NCBI GenBank assembly: GCA_963977675.1
Contig: CAXBPY010000025.1
Location: forward strand, 1-40,588
Length of the DNA: 40,588 nucleotides
DNA from: CAXBPY01 sp003455275
Lineage (GTDB): Bacteria; Bacteroidota; Bacteroidia; Chitinophagales; UBA10324
Reading direction: 5' to 3'
Shown here piece after piece: positions 24,817 to 32,548 of the stretch. The notes below the pieces were generated by a model. That model searched no databases. It had not been told where the DNA came from and saw only the letters and a list, made by a program, of their open reading frames with translations. The first letter of the stretch is position 1. The number at the start of each line of letters is the position of its first letter. Both the position numbers and the translations under genes were made by a program.

Positions 24817-26016
24817 ATGCAATTCTCATCCATTATTGGGCAGCAAAAACTGAAGCAACAATTGGTTGCGAGTGTGGAGAACAAAAAAATTCCTCATGCC
24901 ATCATGTTGCTTGGCAATGAGGGGAGCGGAAATCTTCCGCTTGCTCTTGCATTTGCTCAATATTTGAATTGTGAAAAAGTTTCATCTCTTCATTCAAATT
25001 CCGGAGAACTGTTTGGTGAAAGCACCGCAAAAATTATTTCTGACAGTTGCGGCGAATGTTCATCTTGTTTAAAAGCAAGCAAACTCATTCACCCTGATAT
25101 CCATTTCACATTTCCGGTTGTTTCTTCTAAGGATGGTAAGTCTGTCAGCAAACCAACAAGCGCCGATTTTATGGAAGAGTGGCGAAAATATTTTCTTCCA
25201 AATCCTTATCTGAGTGTTCAGGATTGGCTGGAATCGCTTGATGCAGAAAACAAACAGGGAAATATTACTGCCGAGGAATGCCAGGAAATAATCCGTAGGC
25301 TAAATCTGAAAACTTTTGAATCGCACTTCAAGATTTTTATTCTTTGGATGCCTGAGTTGCTGGGAAAAGAAGGAAACATTTTATTAAAGTCCCTCGAAGA
25401 ACCACAGGAGAATACAATTTTCATTCTGGTGGCAGAAAACGAGGAAGCAATATTGAGCACCATTCTTTCAAGAGTTCAAATCATAAAAGTTCCGCGAATA
25501 GCCGATGAAGATTTGATTGAACAGTTAGAGAAAAAAGAAAACATAGCTGCAAAAGAAGCTCACAGCATTGCACGACTTGCAAACGGAAATTACAGCGAAG
25601 CACTTCGATTAATAAGAAATGCTGAGGACGATAACGAAAAGTTATTTCTTCATTTCCTCAGAATCTGTGTAAGCGGAAAACATGAAAACCAAACCCTCAT
25701 CAATTTCACCGAAAAGTCGGCGGGTTTGGGCCGGGAAAACCTGAAAGGTCTGATTCGATACGGCCTGGATTTATTCCGCGAAGTAATTGTGCTGGATTAT
25801 TTAGGTGAAAAAAAAACAAGGCTCACTGAAAGTGAATTGAAGTTAGCACAATATGTAAATTCGAGGCTGCTCTTAAACAGCAAGGAAGAAATCGTCAGGA
25901 AACTGGAAGAATCTTACTATCACCTTGAAAGAAATGCAAATCCAAAAATGCTGTTCATGAATCTCGGCATTTTTATTTCACAGGTGTTAAAGAGAAAAGA
26001 AATAGTTTTGACCTGA
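24817..26016 (+). CDS. holB: DNA polymerase III delta-prime subunit (clamp loader)
   Basis: A 399-residue AAA+ clamp-loader subunit that helps load the sliding clamp. The N-terminus reads FSSIIGQQKLKQQLVASVEN then KKIPHAIMLLGNEGSGNLPL, with the P-loop degenerate (GNEGSGN lacks the GKT lysine) as expected for delta-prime, which does not hydrolyse ATP. A four-cysteine zinc module is present: one Cys in YLNC and three in SCGECSSCLKA, with a longer loop between them than in E. coli. LKSLEEPQENTIFILVAENE then ILSTILSRVQIIKVPR is the sensor-1/SRC-like segment (here LSR). The C-terminal 110 residues are helical. It is followed by the PSP1 and gldH genes in the same direction. Confidence 0.92.
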   Translation: MQFSSIIGQQKLKQQLVASVENKKIPHAIMLLGNEGSGNLPLALAFAQYLNCEKVSSLHSNSGELFGESTAKIISDSCGECSSCLKASKLIHPDIHFTFPVVSSKDGKSVSKPTSADFMEEWRKYFLPNPYLSVQDWLESLDAENKQGNITAEECQEIIRRLNLKTFESHFKIFILWMPELLGKEGNILLKSLEEPQENTIFILVAENEEAILSTILSRVQIIKVPRIADEDLIEQLEKKENIAAKEAHSIARLANGNYSEALRLIRNAEDDNEKLFLHFLRICVSGKHENQTLINFTEKSAGLGRENLKGLIRYGLDLFREVIVLDYLGEKKTRLTESELKLAQYVNSRLLLNSKEEIVRKLEESYYHLERNANPKMLFMNLGIFISQVLKRKEIVLT

Positions 26017-26028
26017 ATATCTATACTT

Positions 26029-26068
26029 GTTGAGAGATAAAAATTATTCACTCAGTTTTTCTCTCAAC
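26029..26068 (+). other. Hairpin after holB
   Basis: An imperfect stem pairs 26029-26042 with 26056-26068 (arm GTTGAGAGA-AAAA, one bulged T) around a 12-13-base loop. It begins about 13 bases after the holB stop. No T-tract follows on either strand, so it may stabilise the mRNA end instead of ending transcription. Confidence 0.4.
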
Positions 26069-26120
26069 ATAAAATCAAAAAATAAAACTGTGACTAATAA
26101 TCATATTCTGGATTTGAAAT

Positions 26121-26160
26121 TCATTTTTAAATTTTCAAATCTCCAAACCTTCAAATCAAG
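26121..26160 (+). repeat. TTCAAAT-type leader repeat, copy before the PSP1 gene
   Basis: TTTTCAAATCTCCAAA-CC-TTCAAATC ends about six bases before the ATG at 26166. It differs in only two positions from the copy before holB. Confidence 0.5.
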
Positions 26161-26165
26161 AAACT

Positions 26166-27527
26166 ATGGCTTGTAACGGATGCACCTCATCCGCAAATGG
26201 CAAGCCCACTGGATGTAAAAGCAACGGAAGTTGTTCAAATGGCGGTTGCAATCGCCTTAATACCTACGACTGGCTTTCAGGTGTTCAGGTAGGTTACGAT
26301 GATGAAATCACGCGGTTTATTGAAGTAAGCTTTAAGAACGGATCGCGAAAAGAAATTTTCCGCAATAACAACAAACTGCCGATTGATACTCATGATGTAG
26401 TAGTGGTTGAAACAGAGATGGGCGGGCAGGATGTAGGAGTTGCCTCACTCACCGGCGAGCTTGTGCGGCTGCAGATGAAGCGGAAGAAAATTGCAGAAGA
26501 CAAATCATTGCGGTCTGTTATTCGCAAGGCAAATGATTTTGATATGAACCGGTGGGAAGAAGCCCGCAAACGCGACCAGCCAACTATGGTTCGCGCACGC
26601 GCAATCGCCCGCAGTATGAATCTTGATATGAAAATCGGAGATGTAGAATTCCAGGGCGACGGAAAGAAAGCCATCTTCTATTACATCGCTGAAAACAGGG
26701 TTGACTTTCGCGAACTTATTAAAGCATATGCAGCTGAATTTAAAGTAAAGGTTGAAATGAATCATATTGGTGCAAGGCAGGAAGCTGCGCGCATAGGAGG
26801 AATTGGTTCCTGCGGACGCGAGCTTTGCTGCAGCACCTGGCTCACAGAATTCAAGGGCGTTACTACCTCTGCCGCTCGTTACCAGCAGCTCTCAATTAAC
26901 CAGGCCAAACTTTCCGGGCAGTGCGGGCGACTGAAATGCTGTTTAAATTATGAGCTCGATACCTACCTTGATGCGTTGCAAGACTTTCCAAAAAATTTGG
27001 AGAAAATTGAAACCGAAAGCGGTATTGCTTACCTTCAGAAGACCGATGTCTTTCGCAGGCTTATGTATTTTACATATAAAGAAAAAAATGTTTTCCATCC
27101 ACTCACCGTGGACAAGGTGAATGAAATTGTAGCCATGAATAAAAACGGAGTAAAACCTGCCGACCTTGGCAACTATGCCGTGAAAACACCTACCAGAAAA
27201 TCAGATACTGAAGAAGACCTTAAATATGCTGATACTGTAGGGCAAACAACTTTGGAATCACTTGGAGGAAAGAAAAAGAAAAGCCGCAACCGCGGTAGGG
27301 ACCGTGAGCGCCGTGACGGAAAAAATCAGCCTCAGCATAAAACTGAAAACAGAAATCAAAATCAACCACAACAGAAAGGGAAACAACAATCGCAAGAACA
27401 AAAACAAAATCAACCTCAGCAAAAATCTCCCGCAAAGCCACAACAGAAACCTAAACAGAATCCTCAGCAAAACCGCACCAAACCCAACCGCGACAATAGC
27501 GGACCTACACGCCCATCTGTTGGATGA
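26166..27527 (+). CDS. ricT: PSP1-domain protein, RicT (YaaT) family
   Basis: A 453-residue cytosolic protein. An unusual cysteine-rich N-terminus (six Cys in the first 30 residues, MACNGCTSS and CKSNGSCSNGGCN) precedes the PSP1 core. The core holds VEFQGDGKKAIFYYIAENRV and DFRELIKAYAAEFKVKVEM, then IGGIGSCGRELCC (Cys216, 221, 222) and GQCGRLKCC (Cys253, 258, 259). In Bacillus the RicT cysteines help the RicAFT complex hold Fe-S clusters and act in RNA processing and development; the Bacteroidota role is not established. The C-terminal 90 residues are a low-complexity basic, Gln/Asn/Pro-rich tail, probably disordered and possibly RNA-binding. It lies between holB and gldH, an order I recall from other Bacteroidota. 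Confidence 0.88.
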   Translation: MACNGCTSSANGKPTGCKSNGSCSNGGCNRLNTYDWLSGVQVGYDDEITRFIEVSFKNGSRKEIFRNNNKLPIDTHDVVVVETEMGGQDVGVASLTGELVRLQMKRKKIAEDKSLRSVIRKANDFDMNRWEEARKRDQPTMVRARAIARSMNLDMKIGDVEFQGDGKKAIFYYIAENRVDFRELIKAYAAEFKVKVEMNHIGARQEAARIGGIGSCGRELCCSTWLTEFKGVTTSAARYQQLSINQAKLSGQCGRLKCCLNYELDTYLDALQDFPKNLEKIETESGIAYLQKTDVFRRLMYFTYKEKNVFHPLTVDKVNEIVAMNKNGVKPADLGNYAVKTPTRKSDTEEDLKYADTVGQTTLESLGGKKKKSRNRGRDRERRDGKNQPQHKTENRNQNQPQQKGKQQSQEQKQNQPQQKSPAKPQQKPKQNPQQNRTKPNRDNSGPTRPSVG

Positions 27528-27570
27528 TTTTATAATAATGGAAATTACAAATCATCGTTAATTCATAAAA

Positions 27571-27578
27571 TAAGTTTG
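27571..27578 (+). promoter_or_regulatory. Candidate -7 element for gldH
   Basis: TAAGTTTG matches TAnnTTTG and lies 30 bases before the gldH ATG in the gap after the PSP1 gene. No clear -33 TTTG is seen, so gldH may also be read from upstream. Confidence 0.33.
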
Positions 27579-27607
27579 AAAAAGAATTTCACTTCAGCAG
27601 CCACAAA

Positions 27608-28099
27608 ATGATGAAATCATTATTCCGTTTTTTATTGTTTACCGTGATAGCTGTATCTTTTTTCAGCTGTGATAAAAATCGTGTTTTTGAAAAAAATATT
27701 TCGATTGATAATTACCTGTGGTATAGCAAGAATCAATTGAAGTTCGAAGTAAGTGTAAATGATACATCTGCTTACTATAATGTTTATTTTAATGTCCGGC
27801 ATGCAAGTGTCTATCCTTACAGCAATTTGTGGCTGATGGTCACTACCACTTCACCAGATGGCAAACAGGAAAGACAGCGTGTAGAGATTCCTCTCTCAAC
27901 TGATGATGGCTCCTGGTTCGGAGAAGGTATGGGCGATATCTGGGATTATAAATTTCTTGCTCAGCAAAACGCATTCTTCAACCAAAAGGGTGTCTACTCT
28001 TTTACATTCGAACAGATCATGCGACAGGATCCATTGCCCGGGATTATGGATATGGGCGTAAGGGTTGAGAAAACTATCTCAACAGAAGATAAAAACTGA
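27608..28099 (+). CDS. gldH: Gliding-motility lipoprotein GldH
   Basis: A 163-residue lipoprotein: signal MMKSLFRFLLFTVIAVSFFS followed by Cys21. The mature part matches GldH: NYLWYSKNQLKFEVSVNDTS, YNVYFNVRHASVYPYSNLWL, then a DDGSWFGEGMGDIWDY block and YSFTFEQIMRQDPLPGIMDM. GldH is one of the lipoproteins required for gliding in Flavobacterium, although homologues persist in non-gliding species. It sits in the periplasm or on the inner face of the outer membrane. Its presence agrees with the T9SS substrates elsewhere in the window, since Gld proteins and T9SS are functionally tied. Confidence 0.9.
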   Translation: MMKSLFRFLLFTVIAVSFFSCDKNRVFEKNISIDNYLWYSKNQLKFEVSVNDTSAYYNVYFNVRHASVYPYSNLWLMVTTTSPDGKQERQRVEIPLSTDDGSWFGEGMGDIWDYKFLAQQNAFFNQKGVYSFTFEQIMRQDPLPGIMDMGVRVEKTISTEDKN

Positions 28100-28157
28100 A
28101 GTATTTTTTTCTAAAAAATTCAATAAGAATTTTCGCTTTGCTTTAGAGTCATCGCCA

Positions 28158-28712
28158 CTACCAGTCATCTTTTTTCACCTTTACACTGGGTTGCTCCATT
28201 CGTGTTTTAAGTGAATTTACGAGTGCAGTAATATTTTCATCTACTTGAGTGAGTGTGTTGAAGTGGTCCTCAGCTTTTGGATCAGCATCATCAAAATATT
28301 TTTCAATTGGAACGCTGGTTTGTCCCTGAACTAAAATCTTGGTGACTTCATATTTATAGCGTCCGTCTTTAAAAGCGATGGTGAGCGTGTAAATAATTCT
28401 ATCGCTTGTTACGGGCTGGCTGCCTTTCACTTCGCGTTTGCAATCAAATTTTCCCTTGCAAATAATTTTCATCTCAACTGTATCGGCACTTTGAACCGCC
28501 GTTGCACTAGGAAAAAATTCTTTTGTCCATGCCATGGCGCGCTTAAACATTTCGCTTTTTGAAACTCCGGTAGCATCTACCACACCTGTGTAGCTTACCA
28601 ACTTGGTTTCATCATCAATCGGAAGAACGGGAGCAACGGGTTTGTTTTTCTGGGCAAAGACAGAAACAGAAAGAAAAAGAAGAAACAGGATGGAGCTGAT
28701 TTTTTTCGACAT
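28158..28712 (-). CDS. DUF4468 exported protein
   Basis: A 184-residue protein with a signal peptide (MSKKISSILFLLFLSVSVFAQ). The region VVDATGVSKSEMFKRAMAWT then KEFFPSATAVQSADTVEMKI, followed by YTLTIAFKDGRYKYEVTKI, is the DUF4468 (TBP-like fold) pattern common in Bacteroidota. These proteins are thought to be periplasmic or outer-membrane associated; no activity is known. It is divergent from gyrB across a 202-base gap. Confidence 0.82.
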   Translation of the reverse strand: MSKKISSILFLLFLSVSVFAQKNKPVAPVLPIDDETKLVSYTGVVDATGVSKSEMFKRAMAWTKEFFPSATAVQSADTVEMKIICKGKFDCKREVKGSQPVTSDRIIYTLTIAFKDGRYKYEVTKILVQGQTSVPIEKYFDDADPKAEDHFNTLTQVDENITALVNSLKTRMEQPSVKVKKDDW

Positions 28713-28868
28713 GATTTAAGAATTTTTTAAAGGCGCTTTTTATTCAAAATTGTGCCAGTAAAAGTGCATTTCTACGGCCTGTATCCATCAGTAATTTTTC
28801 AACACTTGCAGTGAAATAAAACTTCACTTTTTCAGAGGGAAAAATTAGCTAATACCCCTCTCAGAAAT

Positions 28869-28876
28869 TACATTTG
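28869..28876 (+). promoter_or_regulatory. gyrB promoter, -7 element
   Basis: TACATTTG fits TAnnTTTG and would start transcription about 30 bases before the gyrB ATG at 28915. A -33 TTTG is not obvious. A small hairpin (AGTGAA/TTCACT, about 28810-28828, followed by TTTT) lies upstream in the same gap. Nothing else is seen between the two divergent genes. Confidence 0.48.
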
Positions 28877-28914
28877 GGCACATTGGTAATAAGACCATCA
28901 TCACCTTAAAAATC

Positions 28915-30870
28915 ATGTTAGAAGAAGCAACATTGGAAACAAAAAAACCTCAGAATTATACCGCCGAAAACATTACAGTTCTTGAAGGACTCGAAGCGGT
29001 TCGCATGCGCCCAGCCATGTATATCGGCGATATAGGAGTGCGCGGATTACACCACTTAGTTTATGAAGTAGTTGACAACTCAATTGACGAAGCGCTCGCC
29101 GGTTATTGCAAAAACATTTCTGTCACTATCAATGAAAATAATTCCATCACTGTGCTAGATGATGGTCGCGGTATTCCAACCGAAATAATGAAGAAAGAAA
29201 AAAAGAGCGCGCTCGAAGTGGTGCTTACTGTTCTTCATGCCGGAGGAAAATTCAATAAAGACAATTACAAAGTTTCTGGCGGATTGCACGGCGTGGGTGT
29301 GAGTTGCGTGAATGCACTTTCATCTCACTTAACTGTCCGCGTGTTTCGCGATGGAAAAATTTTCATGCAGGAATATGAAATCGGAAAGCCGCTGTATGAA
29401 GTAAAAGTTGTTGGAGAAACCGACAAAACCGGAACTGAAGTTTCCTTTCAACCGGACGGCACTATTTTCAAATCGCTTGAATACAAGTATGACACCCTCG
29501 CTGCGCGCTTGCGTGAGTTAAGTTTTCTGAATAAAGGAATCAACATTACACTCACTGATAAAAGAAGTGTGGATGAGAACGGTGTTGCTTTCAGCGAAAA
29601 ATTTTATTCTGAAAACGGGTTGAAAGAATTTGTAAAATATCTCGATGGCACCCGAGAGTCGCTTCTTCCGGAACCGATTGTTATGGAAGGTAACCGCGAT
29701 AATGTAATGGTTGAAATAGCCATGCAATACAATACAGGCTTCAACGAAAATTCTTTTTCGTATGTAAATAACATTAACACTATTGAGGGCGGAACGCATG
29801 TAGCCGGTTATCGCCGTGCCATCACTCGCGTGTTCAAGGGTTATGCTGATAAAAATAAATTGCTCGAGAAACTGAACTTCGAAATTACCGGCGATGATTT
29901 CCGTGAAGGATTGACCGCTGTGATTTCTGCCAAAGTTCCGGAGCCGCAGTTTGAAGGTCAAACAAAATCTAAACTCGGAAACTCTGAAGTGCTTGGTGTG
30001 GTGGATACAGTGGTGGGTGAATTCCTGACCAACTATCTCGAAGAACATCCGAAGGAAGCGAAGATGATGGTGAACAAAGTGATTCTCTCTGCTACTGCGC
30101 GTAACGCTGCACGCAAGGCGAGAGAATTGGTTCAACGCAAAAACGGATTGACCGGAACAGGGCTTCCCGGAAAACTTGCCGACTGCTCTGACAACGATGC
30201 AAGCAAGTGCGAAATATTTTTGGTCGAGGGAGATTCAGCAGGTGGAACAGCGAAGCAAGGTCGTAACCGTGCATTTCAGGCGATACTTCCGCTACGCGGA
30301 AAAATTCTGAATGTGGAGAAGGCGATGGAGCACAAGATTTACGACAACGAAGAAATCCGGAACATGTTCACTGCACTGGGTGTTCATCGTAACGAGGCAA
30401 AGGAATTGGTGCTCGATAAAATGCGCTATCACAAAATCATTATCATGACCGATGCCGATGTGGATGGAAGTCACATTACTACTTTGATTCTTACTTTCTA
30501 TTTCCGATACATGAAGGAGCTGATTGAGAAAGGTCATGTGTATATCGCATCTCCGCCGCTCTATCTCGTGAAGAAAGGAAAAGAGCAAGAGTATTGCTGG
30601 AATGATGATGACCGCAAGGAAGCGGTAGCCAAACTGGGTGGAGGAAAAGATGATTCAGTGAACATTCAGCGCTACAAGGGTTTGGGAGAAATGAATGCCG
30701 AGCAATTGTGGAGCACTACCATGAATCCTGAAACACGCACACTCAAACAAGTAACAATAGAAAGCGCAGCCGAAGCCGATCATATTTTCTCAATGCTTAT
30801 GGGTGATGATGTTCCACCTCGCAGGGACTTCATTGAGAAGCACGCGAAGTATGCGAAGCTGGATATTTGA
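28915..30870 (+). CDS. gyrB: DNA gyrase subunit B
   Basis: A 651-residue ATPase subunit of gyrase that introduces negative supercoils together with GyrA. The GHKL ATPase part has VLEGLEAVRMRPAMYIGD, YEVVDNSIDEALAG (catalytic Glu and Mg-binding Asn), DDGRGIP and SGGLHGVGVSCVNALS. The transducer has the QTKSKLGNSEV lysine loop. The TOPRIM domain carries EGDSAGG (Glu438) and DADVDGSHI (Asp513, 515, 517), and the tail RRDFIEKHAKYAKLDI is typical. The length matches compact Bacteroidota GyrB without the E. coli-type 170-residue insert. It is monocistronic or leads into the small exported gene 42 bases downstream. Confidence 0.97.
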   Translation: MLEEATLETKKPQNYTAENITVLEGLEAVRMRPAMYIGDIGVRGLHHLVYEVVDNSIDEALAGYCKNISVTINENNSITVLDDGRGIPTEIMKKEKKSALEVVLTVLHAGGKFNKDNYKVSGGLHGVGVSCVNALSSHLTVRVFRDGKIFMQEYEIGKPLYEVKVVGETDKTGTEVSFQPDGTIFKSLEYKYDTLAARLRELSFLNKGINITLTDKRSVDENGVAFSEKFYSENGLKEFVKYLDGTRESLLPEPIVMEGNRDNVMVEIAMQYNTGFNENSFSYVNNINTIEGGTHVAGYRRAITRVFKGYADKNKLLEKLNFEITGDDFREGLTAVISAKVPEPQFEGQTKSKLGNSEVLGVVDTVVGEFLTNYLEEHPKEAKMMVNKVILSATARNAARKARELVQRKNGLTGTGLPGKLADCSDNDASKCEIFLVEGDSAGGTAKQGRNRAFQAILPLRGKILNVEKAMEHKIYDNEEIRNMFTALGVHRNEAKELVLDKMRYHKIIIMTDADVDGSHITTLILTFYFRYMKELIEKGHVYIASPPLYLVKKGKEQEYCWNDDDRKEAVAKLGGGKDDSVNIQRYKGLGEMNAEQLWSTTMNPETRTLKQVTIESAAEADHIFSMLMGDDVPPRRDFIEKHAKYAKLDI

Positions 30871-30912
30871 GTTACTTTAAAAATCAAATTTTAAAAATCA
30901 AAAATTGTTTGC

Positions 30913-31377
30913 TTGAAAAAGTGTTTAGCGATCGCTCTGTTTTTGATATTTGATTTTTGTATTTTGATGCATCCGGTTTCTGCTCAGGCACCTATTGACA
31001 ACAAGTCAATTCCTGAATCAGTGAAGAAAAATTTCGCAGATAAATTTCCTTCAGTTCAAAATCCAATATGGACTCAGCCATCACCAGGGTTTCTTGAAAC
31101 AAATTTTGTTTTTGAAAAACATTATATAGAAGTAATGTTCAGCACCTTTGGTGATTGGGTGAGCACCGATACAAAATTGAAGGTTGAAGAATTTCCTGCG
31201 AGTGCAACTGCATATCTCGCTTCGAATATTTCCGGAGGAAAAATTACCGGATACTTCAAATCAGAAACTATGAAGGGCATCGGTTTTTATGCTGAAGTAA
31301 AAGAGAGCGGAAAAATTTTCACTTACACTTTCGATGCTGATGGAAATTTTTTGAGTAAGGTTGAAGAAGAGGAATAA
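30913..31377 (+). CDS. PepSY-like (DUF2874-type) exported protein
   Basis: A 154-residue protein with a signal peptide (KKCLAIALFLIFDFCILMHP then VSAQA). The best start is TTG at 30913; the only in-frame ATG is too far into the signal peptide. The mature part has two copies of the PepSY-like unit: IPESVKKNFADKFPSVQNPI-W and, later, SATAYLASNISGGKITGYFK with KESGKIFTYTFDADGN. These small periplasmic proteins are common in Bacteroidota and are of unknown function. Its TAA directly abuts the TAA of the convergent 70-aa gene. The leader is A/T-rich with AAAAATCAAA and, in the signal-peptide codons, TTTGATTTTT, which could pair. Confidence 0.72.
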   Translation: MKKCLAIALFLIFDFCILMHPVSAQAPIDNKSIPESVKKNFADKFPSVQNPIWTQPSPGFLETNFVFEKHYIEVMFSTFGDWVSTDTKLKVEEFPASATAYLASNISGGKITGYFKSETMKGIGFYAEVKESGKIFTYTFDADGNFLSKVEEEE

Positions 31378-31590
31378 TTATTCAATTCTTCTCTTCAACT
31401 CAGATTTTATTTTTTTCAATAAGTAGCTGTGAGCTTTTGCTAAAACTTCCGCATAGGCTTTTCCTTCGAAATATTGTTCATCATCATTGGTCTTATCTGC
31501 AATCGCCATCTTGAATTGAAAGTCATCATCCATTGAAAGATGAATGTCATACTTCATCAATACATTTTTGAGCTTGGTAGAATTTCTCAC
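31378..31590 (-). CDS. Small uncharacterised protein (70 aa)
   Basis: A 70-residue, soluble, charged protein (MRNSTKLKNVLMKYDIHLSM ... EQYFEGKAYAEVLAKAHSYL) with a Lys/Arg-rich C-terminal helix. I do not recognise a family. It starts five bases after the stop of the 63-aa gene and has its own start and stop consistent with translation, so it is probably the third gene of a small operon. Its stop abuts the stop of the PepSY-like gene with no spacing. Confidence 0.55.
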   Translation of the reverse strand: MRNSTKLKNVLMKYDIHLSMDDDFQFKMAIADKTNDDEQYFEGKAYAEVLAKAHSYLLKKIKSELKRRIE

Positions 31591-31595
31591 AAGGA

Positions 31596-31787
31596 TTATT
31601 TCTTCGGAGCGGCAAGTAATTTCTGCTCAGCTATAACAATTTCTTCCAGCTGTTGTTTTCTTTTTCTCAGCTGTGAATCATAGTAGGTGATTTCACCATC
31701 ATGAAACTCGCGCTGCGTCACATGAAATTTTCTTTGCTCCTCTAAGAGTTCAATTGTCGGCTCAATCAACACAGGTCGCTTATTCAT
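31596..31787 (-). CDS. Small coiled-coil-like protein (63 aa)
   Basis: A 63-residue protein, MNKRPVLIEPTIELLEEQRK then FHVTQREFHDGEITYYDSQL and RKRKQQLEEIVIAEQKLLAA. Heptad-like leucine/isoleucine spacing across most of its length predicts one or two helices. No family was recognised. It lies 36 bases after the 180-aa gene and five bases before the 70-aa gene, which supports an operon. Confidence 0.52.
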   Translation of the reverse strand: MNKRPVLIEPTIELLEEQRKFHVTQREFHDGEITYYDSQLRKRKQQLEEIVIAEQKLLAAPKK

Positions 31788-31823
31788 AATTAAAATTTTT
31801 TTTAAGGGAATAAACCAAATGTC

Positions 31824-32366
31824 TTAATCCTCCTTTCCTTTTTCTCCCACAAACTGCTGCTCCTTATTCTTAAACAGAATATTGAAAGTAGTGAGTGACC
31901 CATAACATCGGGTGATGTATTGCTGCAAATCAATTTTTTCTTCGTCGCTCAGTTTTTTGTTTGCATTGATTTGTTGTTCGAGCACCCGAAGCCGGTCACG
32001 CAGCATCACAATCTTATGAAAGAAATTTTCAACCGGAATTTCCTTTGGCTTCAGCGTTTTATCCAGAGGTTTTAGTTCCATCACACCGCCCTTCCATTTA
32101 TCACCCAGCGGAACTACTTCTGAAAATCCATTCCACTGACGAAGAATACCAAGCAGTGAATCTTCAACTTCGCTCATGGTTTCTACTTCAGATTTCACAT
32201 TCGCTGCTTCAATCCACTCAAGCTTAATATCGTCGTGCTGAATTTCTTTAGTTCCCTGATCAACAAAGGTTATCAGGTAAGTATCATAGCGAACACCCGT
32301 AACCACTCCCTGCCCCCACTGAGCGTGTTGTAAACGAGAGCCAATTCCATACTTGTTTTCGTCCAT
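31824..32366 (-). CDS. Uncharacterised protein with an N-terminal SH3/Tudor-like domain
   Basis: A 180-residue cytosolic protein. The first 50 residues (YGIGSRLQHAQWGQGVVTGV then RYDTYLITFVDQGTKEIQ) match the G-x-x-V-x-H-x-x-(W/F)-G-x-G-V-V pattern of the small beta-barrel found in CarD and at the end of UvrD-type helicases. A variable centre and a C-terminal helical part (KIVMLRDRLRVLEQQINANK) follow. The barrel suggests binding to RNA polymerase or another nucleic-acid enzyme, but the rest does not match CarD. It is the first gene of a three-gene minus-strand group. The name of the family is unknown to me. Confidence 0.72.
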   Translation of the reverse strand: MDENKYGIGSRLQHAQWGQGVVTGVRYDTYLITFVDQGTKEIQHDDIKLEWIEAANVKSEVETMSEVEDSLLGILRQWNGFSEVVPLGDKWKGGVMELKPLDKTLKPKEIPVENFFHKIVMLRDRLRVLEQQINANKKLSDEEKIDLQQYITRCYGSLTTFNILFKNKEQQFVGEKGKED

Positions 32367-32548
32367 AAAATATTTTTATTCGAAAATAATTTCTTGAACG
32401 AAGTAGGCCTCCTTCACATGATTCGTTTTCTAACAAAGGAAAATAAGTGTGTATAGAACAGAAACATTCGACTTCACTTTTGCTTGTTGAAATGAAAAAT
32501 CCTGTGATAAAATCAGTTCACTTTACCTTGTCATAAATTTTTTCATTC

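Noticed and set aside
29518..30135. 205-codon open frame antisense to gyrB
   Set aside because: Shadow of the conserved gyrB codons; composition and lack of motifs do not support a protein.
30928..30935. GCGATCGC palindrome as a functional site
   Set aside because: It lies in the signal-peptide codons of the PepSY-like gene, occurs once, and fits codon use; chance is enough.
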